Source: Lentzea aerocolonigenes (GTDB lineage: Bacteria > Actinomycetota > Actinomycetes > Mycobacteriales > Pseudonocardiaceae). From it: DNA of 28,217 nucleotides. The stretch lies in the NCBI RefSeq assembly GCF_000955955.1, contig NZ_JYJG01000340.1, positions 1-28,217 on the forward strand, written 5' to 3'. The notes beneath the pieces were generated by a model. That model was not told where the DNA came from, ran no database searches, and saw only the letters and a program-made list of their open reading frames with translations. The position numbers were made by a program, and so were the translations under genes. This document shows, piece after piece, positions 14,409-22,357 of the stretch; the stretch's first letter is position 1, and each line of letters starts with the position of its first letter.

Positions 14409-15283
14409 CAGCAGATCGCCTGGTTGAAGGCCGGGTCGAGCATCTGCTCGATCAGCACGGTGTGCGCCTTGAGGTAGTTGTCGAAGTTCAGCGCGTCCTG
14501 CACCTGCTGCAGCGGTGAGGTCTCCAGGTGAGCCGCCTTCACGTGCGCGATGAACGGCGCCAGCACGTCAGCCGGCAACGAGGACTTCAACGCCGGATCG
14601 AGCATCTGCTCGATCAGCACCGTGTGCGCCTTGATGTAGTTGTCGAACGCCAGCGCGTCCTGCGCCTGCTGCAACGGCGACGTTTCCAGGTGAGCCGCCT
14701 TGACGTGCGCGATGAAGGGAGCGAGCGCTTCCTTCGTGACGCAGGTCGGCGTTCCGGGCGTCGGCTGCGTCGTCGGAGTGGGATGCGTGGTCGGGTGACC
14801 GGTCGGAGGAGTTGTCGTGGTGGTGGGTGGCGTCGTCGTCGGCGGCGCGGTTGTCGTGGTCGTGGTCGGCGGCGTGCTGCCGTTGACCGTGACCGAGGCC
14901 TTCATGTCCGGGTGGATCGAGCAGTAGTACGAGTACGTGCCCGGCTTGGTGAAGGTGTAGCTGTAGGTCTGGCCCTGCTGGAGGGTCGGCGAGGTGAACT
15001 TCTCCGGCCCGTTCGTCCCGACCACGTTGTGCGGCGCGGTGTCGTGGTTCGTCCAGACGACCGTGTCACCGGCGTTGATCGTCAACGTGGCCGGCTGGAA
15101 CGAGTAGCCCATGATCTCGACCGCGGTCGACTGCTGGGCCGCCGGCGCGGCCTCGCCCTGTTGTGCGGCGAGATCCACGCCGACCGGAGCTGCCTGGCCC
15201 GGGCTCACCAGGCTCAGGCACAGCGCTGTTCCGGCGATGCCCAGTGCCGCGACCAGCACGGCGAACCGGTTTCCTTTGTCCAC
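14408..15283 (-). CDS. Secreted cupredoxin with C-terminal tandem helical repeats
   Basis: A 291-residue exported protein. The signal peptide spans about residues 1-31. The cupredoxin domain (about 54-134) keeps the copper ligands His85, Cys121, His124 and Met127 (YYCSIHPDM). A Thr/Pro-rich linker follows (about 137-180). The C-terminus has two near-identical 54-residue units (187-240 and 241-291), each with LAPFIAHVKAAHLETSP and KAHTVLIEQMLDPA. The units contain conserved His, Glu and Met residues that could bind metal; I do not recognise the family. A Cys just before the first unit and a Cys at the very end could form a disulfide. The start is GTG 15283, with AGGAAG upstream. Confidence 0.84.
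   Translation of the reverse strand: MDKGNRFAVLVAALGIAGTALCLSLVSPGQAAPVGVDLAAQQGEAAPAAQQSTAVEIMGYSFQPATLTINAGDTVVWTNHDTAPHNVVGTNGPEKFTSPTLQQGQTYSYTFTKPGTYSYYCSIHPDMKASVTVNGSTPPTTTTTTAPPTTTPPTTTTTPPTGHPTTHPTPTTQPTPGTPTCVTKEALAPFIAHVKAAHLETSPLQQAQDALAFDNYIKAHTVLIEQMLDPALKSSLPADVLAPFIAHVKAAHLETSPLQQVQDALNFDNYLKAHTVLIEQMLDPAFNQAIC
14431..14726 (-). repeat. 162-bp tandem repeat within the cupredoxin gene
   Basis: The segment 14431-14564 is repeated at 14593-14726, offset exactly 162 bases, and the two copies are nearly identical in DNA as well as protein. Differences are scattered and some are synonymous. This points to a recent or homogenised internal duplication. Confidence 0.85.
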
Positions 15284-15309
15284 TGCGGACTTCCTTTCCA
15301 CTGGCAGGG

Positions 15310-16194
15310 TCAGCGACCGGGACCGGTCGTGACGAGGAAGGCGGCCACACCCAGCACGACGACGGCGAGAACCGCCTCTGCGGTGACCGAGAGTGCGAGC
15401 CCTCGGGTGGTCGCGGCGACGTGCAACCGCCGGTCCACCCAGGTCTTGCTCGCGAACCCGAGAACCAGCAGCGCCGCGAAGAGCGCCAGCTTGGTCAGGA
15501 GGAGTTGCCCGTATCCGGTGTGCAGCAACGCGTTCAACGAACCGACGAGCCTCCACGCGAGCACCGCGCCCGCCGCCGTGAGCACCGCGACGGAGACCAT
15601 CGCGAGCCGCGAGTAGCGCGGCAGCACCGCGGCGAGCACGTCCCGATCACGGGCGGGCAGCACCGCGAGCAGCAGCATCATCAGCCCGCCGACCCACAGG
15701 CAGACCACCAGCAGGTGCACGAGCACGACCGCCTGTCCCCAGCCGGGCAGGTCGAGGACGTGGCCGGTCATCCCGTTGGTGCGCAACACTCCGAGAGCCA
15801 CCGCACCCGCTCCGACGCGCCACGCCATCGACTTCGCGGCCCTCGCGCCGCGCCGGATCAGGTCGGCGAGCACGACCAGTGCGAGCAGCCACAGCAACGT
15901 GCGGGCGAACCACACCCGGCCGAACGGCGCGTCGAACAACGCTGTCAGCACGGACCAGTCGAACGCGGCGGACGGCGGGCGGCCCGCGACCCAGGCGGCG
16001 TCGAGGGCGAGGCTCGTGATCGTGCCGGCGAAGCCGCACAGCCAGCCGAACGCGATCAGGCGCCTGGCCCGTGCGGTGTCCGCGCCGTCGGGCCACAGGA
16101 ACGCGATGAACGCCGTCCCGCCGATGAAGAGAGTCGTGCCGAGGTAGTCGAACGACCTGGCGAACAGCAGCCACGACTTCGCCGCCTCGGTCAT
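15310..16194 (-). CDS. CopD family copper-transport membrane protein
   Basis: A 294-residue polytopic protein with about eight membrane helices, the usual CopD domain size without a CopC fusion. Typical features are a first helix with FARSFDYLGTTLFIGG, a HVLDLPGW segment before a helix holding LVHLLVVCLWVGGL, and a YGQLLLTKLALFAALLVLGF helix. CopD proteins move or handle copper at the plasma membrane, usually with CopC. No CopC is present here, so the two cupredoxins next door may take the periplasm-side role. Its ATG overlaps the stop of the preceding gene (ATGA), and 26 bases separate it from the cupredoxin-repeat gene. It is the second gene of the operon. Confidence 0.9.
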   Translation of the reverse strand: MTEAAKSWLLFARSFDYLGTTLFIGGTAFIAFLWPDGADTARARRLIAFGWLCGFAGTITSLALDAAWVAGRPPSAAFDWSVLTALFDAPFGRVWFARTLLWLLALVVLADLIRRGARAAKSMAWRVGAGAVALGVLRTNGMTGHVLDLPGWGQAVVLVHLLVVCLWVGGLMMLLLAVLPARDRDVLAAVLPRYSRLAMVSVAVLTAAGAVLAWRLVGSLNALLHTGYGQLLLTKLALFAALLVLGFASKTWVDRRLHVAATTRGLALSVTAEAVLAVVVLGVAAFLVTTGPGR

Positions 16195-16799
16195 GGTGTG
16201 TCCAGCAGGGCCGTGACCTGGTTGGTCTTCTCGTCCACGACGAGCGAGCAGGTCGTGCCGAGCAGGTCGTCGAGCAACTTGGTGGTGTCGCCGAGCAGCT
16301 TCGTGGGGTCACCGAGCAGCGGAAGCTCCACAAAGGACGGTTGACCGGCGGCCTTCCTCGTGCCGGTCGGCAGCTCGTGCACGACCGGCAGCTCGTCGAG
16401 TTGCGGCAGCAGTCGCAGTTCGCGCAGCAGTGTGGTGATCGCGCCGACGTCGCAGGGCTTGCCCGGCTCGGTTGTGGGAGGCGTTGTCGGAGTCGTTGCC
16501 GGCGGCTTCGTCGTAGTAGGAGGCATCGTGTGGTGCGGATGCTCCGGCGCCGGAACGTGCGGTCCCTCCGGCTGATGCGCGACCGGCGCGGGGTTGTGCG
16601 CCACCGGCTGTGCGACGTGGTTGGCCGGTTGGTGTGGTTGCTCGACGGGCGACGGGGTGGGTGTGTGGGAGTGCTGTTCCGGCTGGCTGATGGAGTTCTG
16701 CGCCTGAGGGACACGACCGATGCCCGACGCGAACCCGAGCACGACGACCACGGTGCCCACCAGGGTCGCCGCCACCACCTGGTCTCGCTGCAACTTCAT
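16191..16799 (-). CDS. His/Pro-rich membrane-anchored protein of the copper-type operon
   Basis: A 202-residue protein. One N-terminal hydrophobic helix (about residues 8-27) acts as signal or anchor. A long low-complexity extracytoplasmic stretch (about 35-115) is rich in His, Pro, Gln and Thr, with HSHT, EHPHHTM and many single His residues, suitable for binding copper or other metals. The C-terminal part (about 115-202) has a Cys near its start and a second Cys in GTTCSLVVDE, perhaps forming a disulfide, with several Leu-rich segments. It resembles no family I know. The start ATG 16799 has no clear Shine-Dalgarno sequence. It is the first gene of the operon and overlaps copD by 4 bases (ATGA). 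Confidence 0.7.
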   Translation of the reverse strand: MKLQRDQVVAATLVGTVVVVLGFASGIGRVPQAQNSISQPEQHSHTPTPSPVEQPHQPANHVAQPVAHNPAPVAHQPEGPHVPAPEHPHHTMPPTTTKPPATTPTTPPTTEPGKPCDVGAITTLLRELRLLPQLDELPVVHELPTGTRKAAGQPSFVELPLLGDPTKLLGDTTKLLDDLLGTTCSLVVDEKTNQVTALLDTP

Positions 16800-17045
16800 A
16801 TAGTGCAGCGAAGCAGTTGGCTGATCACCGGCGATTCCCGTTCGGTGACACAACGGTGAACTATCTTTCGCACTGAATTTGTCGCAAGCCGTGCGCACCC
16901 GGCAACGTCGAATTAAGTTGCCCCGACAAAAATGCCCTGAACAGGCAAAATGAGCACTGCTCGATTAAGTTCAATAAGTGCGACAAATAAGTTGAACAGA
17001 AGCCCGTAACCGTCAGACAAGCCGCTCGTTGAGTCCTTTTCGACC
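16800..17045. promoter_or_regulatory. AT-richer repeat-bearing region upstream of the copper-type operon
   Basis: There is no gene in these 246 bases, which are more AT-rich than the rest of the window. TTTGTCGCA (16878-16886) is inverted as TGCGACAAA (16979-16987), and CGACAAA occurs again at 16924. ATTAAGTT occurs at 16912 and 16964. GTTCAA (16969-16974) faces GTTGAAC (16991-16997). The pattern suggests several binding sites for a regulator of the leftward operon. Confidence 0.45.
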
Positions 17046-18866
17046 TTACGCCCGGTCGCGGACCGAACGGATCCGGCCCAGCAGCTCCTCGGCCTTGGCG
17101 CGGCCCTGCTCCACCTCGGCCAGCCGGCGGGTCACGGACTGCAGTTCGCGGCCCCGCTCGCCCGCTTCCATGCGCAGCGCCTTGTCGACCTCGCGCAGTT
17201 CCGCCTCGATGGCCTCGATGCGCTTGGCGAGGGCTTCGTCCAGCGCCAGCGACAAGGCCTGCTCGGCTTCGATGAGCTGTTCGGCGGCCAGTTGGTCCAC
17301 TGTGGAGCGAGCGTCGGCGATGGCGTCCGAGAGCCATTGTTTGACGTGCTGCTTTTCGGCGGTGTGGGTTCGGGTGCGAGCCATCCACCAGCCCGCGCCC
17401 AGGCCCAGGGCGATGGTCACCGGGAGGACGATCGGGTTCAGGACGGCGATGCCCAGGCCTGCCAGGGGCATCACGGCCAGCTTGCCGGCGCCCAGGCCGC
17501 CGGAGACGCCCATGAAGACCAGGAGTTTGTCCTCGGCCGTGGGTGGGCGCTTTTCCTTGGGGCGCAGGACGACCGGGGGTTGCTCGCCGCGGGCGAACTG
17601 GCCGCGGATCAGGGTCAGTTCCTCCCGCGAGAACAGGGTGGCCAGGACCACGTCGGTCAGCTGGGACAGGCGGGCGGACAGGGCGGTCGAGATTCGGCCC
17701 GAGACGACCTGCAAGCCCGTGTCGACCTGCTGGGGCAACGAGGCCAGCGCGGTGCGGTCGGCCGCGTCGATGGCCTGGCGGTACCAGGTTTGCAGGTCGC
17801 GCATCTGGCGGGAGATCTCGTGGGAGTTCTCGACGCGGGCGCGTTGGATTTCGCCGCGGAGACGGACCTGCCAGCCACGGGTGGAGGAGCGGCGTTCGGT
17901 TTGCAGTTCCTCACGGCGGGCGCGCAGCAGAACAGCTTCGTCTTCCCCCACGGACAGAGCGCGCTTGTCTTGTTCGAGGCGGACCGCCAGCTCGTCCAGC
18001 ACTGTCGAGAGAGCGCGCAGGGCGTTGGCCTCGGCGAGCATGCCGGCGCGACCGGTCACCAGTTCCTGCAAGGAAGTCTGCAGAGCGGCGATGCCGGAGC
18101 GTTCGCGGAGCATGGCGGCGGCGTCCGGGTTCGGGGCCTGCGAGGCCATCTCGAACATGCGCGAGGACACCGGGTAGAAGACGGCGTCGGCGAAGCGCGG
18201 GGCGTGTTCGGCCAGCAGGGCGATGTCCGCGTCGAGGACCTGGCGCCAGCCCCGGTACTGGTCGGTCTTGGTCAGGGCGAACACGACGGTCTCCACGCGG
18301 TCGCCGACGCGCTTCAGGAAGTCCAGCTCGCCGCGGGTGAACGGCGACGAGGCGTCCACGACGAAGACCAGGGCGGTGGCGGACGTGACGGCTTCCAGAG
18401 CCAGTTCGCCGTGCACGGACTCGAGGCCGCCGACGCCGGGAGTGTCCACAACGGACATGCGTTCCAGCAACGGGATCGGCGCATCGACCTCGACGTAGCG
18501 CGGCGGGAGCTCGCCGGGAGGCAGGTCGTGCGCGGCCGAGACCCAGTTGATCAGGGCGGGCAGCGGGAACGTCACCGGCGCGAGCAGGCCGGGGTAGCAG
18601 GCGCGCGAGGCCCACGCCGAGCCGTGCTGGAACACCAAGTAGGTCGACGTGGCGACGTCCGCGTCCACCGGGGAGAGGCCTGGAGTGGACAGCAGAGCGT
18701 TCACCAGGGAGGACTTGCCGCGGTTCGTCTCGCCGACGATCACGACCGACGACACCTCGGGAGCCGCACGACGAGTCACCCAGTCCGCGAGCACGGGGTC
18801 GAGCTCGCGTACGAGAGAGGTGAGGCGTTCGCGCGTCTGGCGGACGGTCTGCGGAAGTGTGCTCAT
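17046..18866 (-). CDS. Dynamin-like GTPase with membrane hairpin (IniA-like)
   Basis: A 606-residue bacterial dynamin-like protein. The GTPase domain has the P-loop GETNRGKS (residues 45-52), DTPG (141-144) and TKTD (199-202). A helical stalk follows (about 255-445), then a hydrophobic hairpin (about 447-495) that should insert in the membrane, and a long charged coiled coil (about 510-600). Length and layout match mycobacterial IniA (about 640 residues). Such proteins bind and remodel the plasma membrane using GTP. It is the last gene of a three-gene operon; its ATG overlaps the stop of the grpE-like gene (ATGA). The IniA comparison is inferred from size, layout and the companion gene. Confidence 0.88.
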   Translation of the reverse strand: MSTLPQTVRQTRERLTSLVRELDPVLADWVTRRAAPEVSSVVIVGETNRGKSSLVNALLSTPGLSPVDADVATSTYLVFQHGSAWASRACYPGLLAPVTFPLPALINWVSAAHDLPPGELPPRYVEVDAPIPLLERMSVVDTPGVGGLESVHGELALEAVTSATALVFVVDASSPFTRGELDFLKRVGDRVETVVFALTKTDQYRGWRQVLDADIALLAEHAPRFADAVFYPVSSRMFEMASQAPNPDAAAMLRERSGIAALQTSLQELVTGRAGMLAEANALRALSTVLDELAVRLEQDKRALSVGEDEAVLLRARREELQTERRSSTRGWQVRLRGEIQRARVENSHEISRQMRDLQTWYRQAIDAADRTALASLPQQVDTGLQVVSGRISTALSARLSQLTDVVLATLFSREELTLIRGQFARGEQPPVVLRPKEKRPPTAEDKLLVFMGVSGGLGAGKLAVMPLAGLGIAVLNPIVLPVTIALGLGAGWWMARTRTHTAEKQHVKQWLSDAIADARSTVDQLAAEQLIEAEQALSLALDEALAKRIEAIEAELREVDKALRMEAGERGRELQSVTRRLAEVEQGRAKAEELLGRIRSVRDRA

Positions 18867-19228
18867 CGGGCCGTGTAGACCGTCACGATCGGAGCCCGCA
18901 GCAAACGGCCGCGGTCGCAAAAACCAGGCACCTCGGTCTCCGCGACCAAGCCCTGCAACGCCAGATCATCCGTCGGCACGGTGCCACCGGCCTCGTGCAA
19001 CGACGGGTCGAACCGCTCACCATCGGCGCGGATGGCGACGACCCCTATGGTCGACAGGCCTTCCTCGATCCGCTCGACCACACCCGAGCTGGCGCGGTCC
19101 AGCGCGTACAGGCACAGCCCGACCAGCGCGCGGCGTTCGGCCAGCGCCTGGTCGAGCAGCTCGTCGGCAATGGTCTCCACACCGTCGTCCGACGCCACAT
19201 CGGCCGGATCGGTTCCGTTCCCGCTCAT
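18863..19228 (-). CDS. Short GrpE-like nucleotide exchange factor
   Basis: A 121-residue protein. The C-terminal part matches the GrpE beta domain: GVVAIRADGERFDPSLHEA, then a GFCDRGRLLRAPIVTVYT end. The long N-terminal coiled coil of true GrpE is reduced to about 45 residues. GrpE proteins release ADP from Hsp70 chaperones, but no Hsp70 gene is present here. It sits between two dynamin-like genes and overlaps both by 4 bases (ATGA at 19225-19228 and at 18863-18866), so it is made together with them and probably serves the same process. It could regulate a dedicated Hsp70-like protein elsewhere in the genome. Confidence 0.82.
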   Translation of the reverse strand: MSGNGTDPADVASDDGVETIADELLDQALAERRALVGLCLYALDRASSGVVERIEEGLSTIGVVAIRADGERFDPSLHEAGGTVPTDDLALQGLVAETEVPGFCDRGRLLRAPIVTVYTAR

Positions 19229-20727
19229 CGGTGCCCCCCAGCACGTAGTTGCTGCCAGATGAGGAAATACGCCCGGTGGACGACGTGCGCCACCCGAGCC
19301 TGCGCCGGCGTCGCCCCGAACGAGGCGAACGAACGCCACCACCCGGCGCGTTCCAGCGAATATGCGACCAGCTCTGGCAGAGGCCGCCCGGCCAGACCGA
19401 GCCGAGCAGGCACGTCCGGGGTGCTGCCGACGCGCAGCACCTCCTCGGTCAGGTCCGGCGCCAGCGTCACCGCGCCGGACGACACCAGCGTCAACGCCTC
19501 CAGGAGCCGCAGCTGGTGAGCCTCTGGCCGAGCGAGCAGCACCTCGATCGCGTCGTGCACGCGCTGCCGTTCGCCGGGATCTCCCGAGGCCAGCGACGTG
19601 ACGGACGCCAGCGCGGCCGCCGCCTTGATGCCGTCGGCCCGAGCCCGGAACACCGCGTCGAGCCGGCCGCGAACCGCAGCGAACCCGGAAGCGTCGAACA
19701 GCACGCGGCGGAGAGCACCGGCAGCCAGGGCAGGATCAGCGTCCAGAGCCGCCAACGCGCGGCCGATGCCGTACAGGTCCAGCTTCTCCAGCAACCGCGA
19801 CCGCACACCCGCCGGAACCTCGCAGTCCCACGACGTGAAGAGATCGCCGGACATCAGCATCATCGTGCGGGTGTCGGTGTCCAGCGCCGCCAGCTGCCGC
19901 AACGCCTCCGCGTCGGCCGAGGTGAACTCCCCGGTCTCGGCGGACTCGGCGAGCAGGCTGATCACCGGCAGCACGTCGGCGACCCGCGGCTTCAGCAGCT
20001 GAGCCTGCTTGTCCGCCAGGATCTCCGCCGCCCGCCACACGTCACCGTCCGAGCCCTCGACGGTTTCCGGCGCCACGGCGTCGACCTTGTTCAACGCGGC
20101 GATGGCGTTGACCGGCCCGGCCTCACGAGAAGCGGTCGCGGCGGTGAAAGCGGCCAACGTCGAGTGATCGTCGGCCCGCACGCCCTGCGTCACGACGTAG
20201 AGCACCGCCTCCGCCCCCGCGACAGCGTTGCGCGACACGGGATCCAGCAGTTCCTCGGTGCGGGCGACCGAAGCAGCGTCCAACGAGCCGAGCCCCGGGG
20301 TGTCGATGACGGTGAAGTCGCGCAACACGGCGTTCGTCAGGTACGCCTCGATGTGCGAAACGCCTTCCAGGCCAAGAGAAGCGGGGATCATGCCCTGCGC
20401 GTCGAACGGCAGCACCTGCCGTCGTCCGTCCCGCAACACCACTTCGATGCGGTCGACGGTTCCGTACTGATACCGCGTCACGAGCCGTGTGCACTCGCCG
20501 ACGTCGGTGGGCGCGACCCGGCGTCCGATCAACGCGTTGACCAGCGTCGACTTGCCCGACTTGATCCGCCCGGCCACCGCGACCTGCAGCGGCGCGTGCA
20601 AACGGCGCAACACTTCCTGAAAGCCGGCCGCGGTCTGCGGCGAAACCTGTGGTTGCAAGGCAACACACAAGTTGGCCACGGCCGCGCACAGCGGTCCGGC
20701 CAGTTGTTGTCCTTGCAACGCCGTCAC
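19225..20727 (-). CDS. Dynamin-like GTPase without membrane helix (IniC-like)
   Basis: A 500-residue dynamin-family GTPase. Visible motifs are the P-loop GRIKSGKS (53-60), the switch region DVGECTRLVT (about 75-84), DTPG (142-145) and NKVD (213-216). The C-terminal half is helical with no clear membrane segment. Size matches mycobacterial IniC (about 490 residues), and partnership with the IniA-like protein downstream suggests a heteromeric membrane-remodelling pair. I chose GTG 20727 (MTALQGQQLA); GTG 20733 and 20745 are possible, and none has a good ribosome site. It is the first gene of the operon, divergent from a small membrane protein gene. Confidence 0.86.
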   Translation of the reverse strand: MTALQGQQLAGPLCAAVANLCVALQPQVSPQTAAGFQEVLRRLHAPLQVAVAGRIKSGKSTLVNALIGRRVAPTDVGECTRLVTRYQYGTVDRIEVVLRDGRRQVLPFDAQGMIPASLGLEGVSHIEAYLTNAVLRDFTVIDTPGLGSLDAASVARTEELLDPVSRNAVAGAEAVLYVVTQGVRADDHSTLAAFTAATASREAGPVNAIAALNKVDAVAPETVEGSDGDVWRAAEILADKQAQLLKPRVADVLPVISLLAESAETGEFTSADAEALRQLAALDTDTRTMMLMSGDLFTSWDCEVPAGVRSRLLEKLDLYGIGRALAALDADPALAAGALRRVLFDASGFAAVRGRLDAVFRARADGIKAAAALASVTSLASGDPGERQRVHDAIEVLLARPEAHQLRLLEALTLVSSGAVTLAPDLTEEVLRVGSTPDVPARLGLAGRPLPELVAYSLERAGWWRSFASFGATPAQARVAHVVHRAYFLIWQQLRAGGHR

Positions 20728-20728
20728 G

Positions 20729-20743
20729 GGCACTGATCGTGCC
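20729..20743. promoter_or_regulatory. Small inverted repeat at the dynamin operon start
   Basis: GGCAC, TGATC, GTGCC: perfect 5-bp arms just upstream of GTG 20727, in the 54-base divergent gap. If translation begins at 20745 it would be coding instead. Weak operator candidate. Confidence 0.25.
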
Positions 20744-20781
20744 ACGGTTTGTGCGCGTGCGTGCGCGGGTAGCCACACCGC

Positions 20782-21219
20782 ATGGGTGACAGCTACGTGA
20801 CGTTCCTGGTGCTGGGGATCGTCCTGGTCGTCGTTGACGGCCAGCTGATCTACCGCAGCGGCAAGGGATACCTGAAGCGCGCTGCGTACGACGACGAACA
20901 GGTCGGCGGCATGATGAAGCTGACGGCCGTCCTGTTCCACCTCGTCGTGCTCGGGCTGCTGGCACTGGTGTCGATCATCGAGATCAACACGGGTGACCCG
21001 GTGAAGAACGTGGTCGTGAAGCTGGGCGTGGTGCTGTTGCTGCTGGCACTGGCTCACGGCGTCACCATGGCGATCCTGGCCAGGATTCGGGATCGCCAGA
21101 TGCAGCAGCAACTCGCGGACCAGATGGCCGAGGAACACCGGATCTACGAAGAGCGTCACGCGCACGTGGGCGAACCGCGACCCGCACCCAAGATCGAGTC
21201 GCCTTACTCAGCCCCGTAA
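20782..21219 (+). CDS. Three-helix membrane protein of unknown function
   Basis: A 145-residue protein with three membrane helices (about 6-22, 46-66 and 75-97), followed by a hydrophilic, partly coiled-coil tail rich in Gln, Glu and His (about 100-130). I do not recognise the family. It is divergent from the dynamin-GrpE-dynamin operon with a gap of only 54 bases, so the two may share a control region and a membrane-related role. Its last 16 bases overlap the end of the convergent YtrA-type regulator gene. No strong ribosome site precedes ATG 20782. Confidence 0.72.
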   Translation: MGDSYVTFLVLGIVLVVVDGQLIYRSGKGYLKRAAYDDEQVGGMMKLTAVLFHLVVLGLLALVSIIEINTGDPVKNVVVKLGVVLLLLALAHGVTMAILARIRDRQMQQQLADQMAEEHRIYEERHAHVGEPRPAPKIESPYSAP

Positions 21220-21572
21220 CGGGCACGCACGGCGTTCAGCGCCTCCCCCTCGCTGGCGCCGAGCGACCGAGCTACGGCGACGAACTCCGCCGCGGCGGCG
21301 GAGAGCGGGTCCGGTGCATGCGAAGGCAGGGCAGCCACCACGGTGCCCTGCCTTCGTCCTGTCGTGAGGACGCCTTCGGTCTCCAGCTCGCGGTACGCCC
21401 GCGCGACGGTTCCCGCGGCGAGCCCGAGGTCGGCGGCGAGCTGGCGGATCGTCGGTAAACGGGACCCGACCGGCAGCACGCCTCCGCTGATCAACCGCAC
21501 CAGCTGGTCCCTGACCTGGCGCCAGGGCGCGACTCCGTTCTCGAGATCGACGACGATTCTGGGTGCTGTCAC
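21204..21572 (-). CDS. GntR family regulator, YtrA subfamily
   Basis: A 122-residue regulator of YtrA length. The winged helix covers about residues 8-78 (PWRQVRDQLVRLISGG, LPTIRQLAADLGLAAGTVARAYRELE, GRRQGTVV), followed by a short two-helix dimerisation tail. YtrA-type repressors usually control the transporter or membrane genes beside them. The start GTG 21572 overlaps the stop of the upstream membrane protein gene (GTGA at 21569-21572), so here the regulator is the second gene of the operon it probably represses. Confidence in the family is high; the signal sensed is unknown. Confidence 0.9.
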   Translation of the reverse strand: MTAPRIVVDLENGVAPWRQVRDQLVRLISGGVLPVGSRLPTIRQLAADLGLAAGTVARAYRELETEGVLTTGRRQGTVVAALPSHAPDPLSAAAAEFVAVARSLGASEGEALNAVRARYGAE

Positions 21573-22240
21573 CAGAAGATCTTCTTGGACACGTAGTTCG
21601 TGTTGGCCATCGCTACCCACGCGAGCACGCAGAACAAGCCGAAGCCACCTCCGACCAGCGCACCGACCACAGCCGCACCGAGGCCGGCCGACACGTGCAC
21701 GCTGCGCGTCCGCAACGCCCGGTCGACCTGCTCGTCACCGTCGGCGGGCCGGGCGACAGCGGCCCACATGACCAGGGCCACCGCTGCAACCGACACGACG
21801 AGCGCCGGCAGTTGCCCGATCCGGAGGTCCACGACCAGCAGGACGACCCCGATCGCCACGATCGCCGCGTATGAGATCAGCACGTACTGGGAGGCGATGT
21901 CGTACAGGCCGCGCGGTGTGAGCGTCGCCACCCTCTGTGATCCCTCGCGGTGCAGTTGCGTCGCGATCAGCTCGGCGAGCAGCGTGCCGCCGAGCACGAT
22001 CGCCGCGAACGAGCCGACGCCACGACCGCTGCCGAGGGGTACGAACGTGAGCCCCACGAAGATCCACGGGTAGAGGAACCGCCGCCGCTTCAGGTAGCGG
22101 ATCGCGTCCTCGATCTGCGCGGACGTCGGGTCCTGCACCCGCCAGCTCTTCAGCAGCCGCTTGCCGGTCGACCGGGTGGGCCAGAGCACCAGCAGCAGGA
22201 ACAGCCCCACGCCCGCAGCCCACAGAGCGTCGTACAGCAT
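21569..22240 (-). CDS. Multi-helix membrane protein, YtrA-regulator partner
   Basis: A 223-residue protein with about six hydrophobic segments: one at the N-terminus (4-20), two after a basic loop with YLKRRRFLYPW (about 58-95), two in the middle (about 120-165) and one near the C-terminus (about 188-212). No ATPase or transporter signature is visible and I do not recognise the family. The start ATG 22240 has GGGGG six bases upstream on the minus strand. It is co-translated with the YtrA-type regulator, which suggests a stress-induced membrane function, perhaps related to cell-envelope agents. It is divergent from the histidine kinase gene. Confidence 0.75.
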   Translation of the reverse strand: MLYDALWAAGVGLFLLLVLWPTRSTGKRLLKSWRVQDPTSAQIEDAIRYLKRRRFLYPWIFVGLTFVPLGSGRGVGSFAAIVLGGTLLAELIATQLHREGSQRVATLTPRGLYDIASQYVLISYAAIVAIGVVLLVVDLRIGQLPALVVSVAAVALVMWAAVARPADGDEQVDRALRTRSVHVSAGLGAAVVGALVGGGFGLFCVLAWVAMANTNYVSKKIFW

Positions 22241-22345
22241 GCGTGCCCCCTTGACCTTTGTATCAACTCCTCGACACAATAACTCACACTGAAGTCGTAC
22301 GCTGCGTCATTCCGTGGCGCGACGCGCAAAAGTTCGAACCGCACC

Positions 22346-22357
22346 TAACCTTGTCGG
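22346..22357 (+). promoter_or_regulatory. Leaderless-type -10 before the histidine kinase gene
   Basis: TAACCT (22346-22351) is followed by six bases and then GTG 22358, the TANNNT spacing expected when transcription begins at the start codon. No Shine-Dalgarno sequence is present. The palindrome GTTCGAAC (22332-22339) lies in the spacer region. Confidence 0.5.

Noticed and set aside
17292..20736. Long plus-strand frames across the dynamin operon
   Set aside because: They are Gly/Arg/Gln-rich mirror frames of two proteins with intact GTPase motifs.
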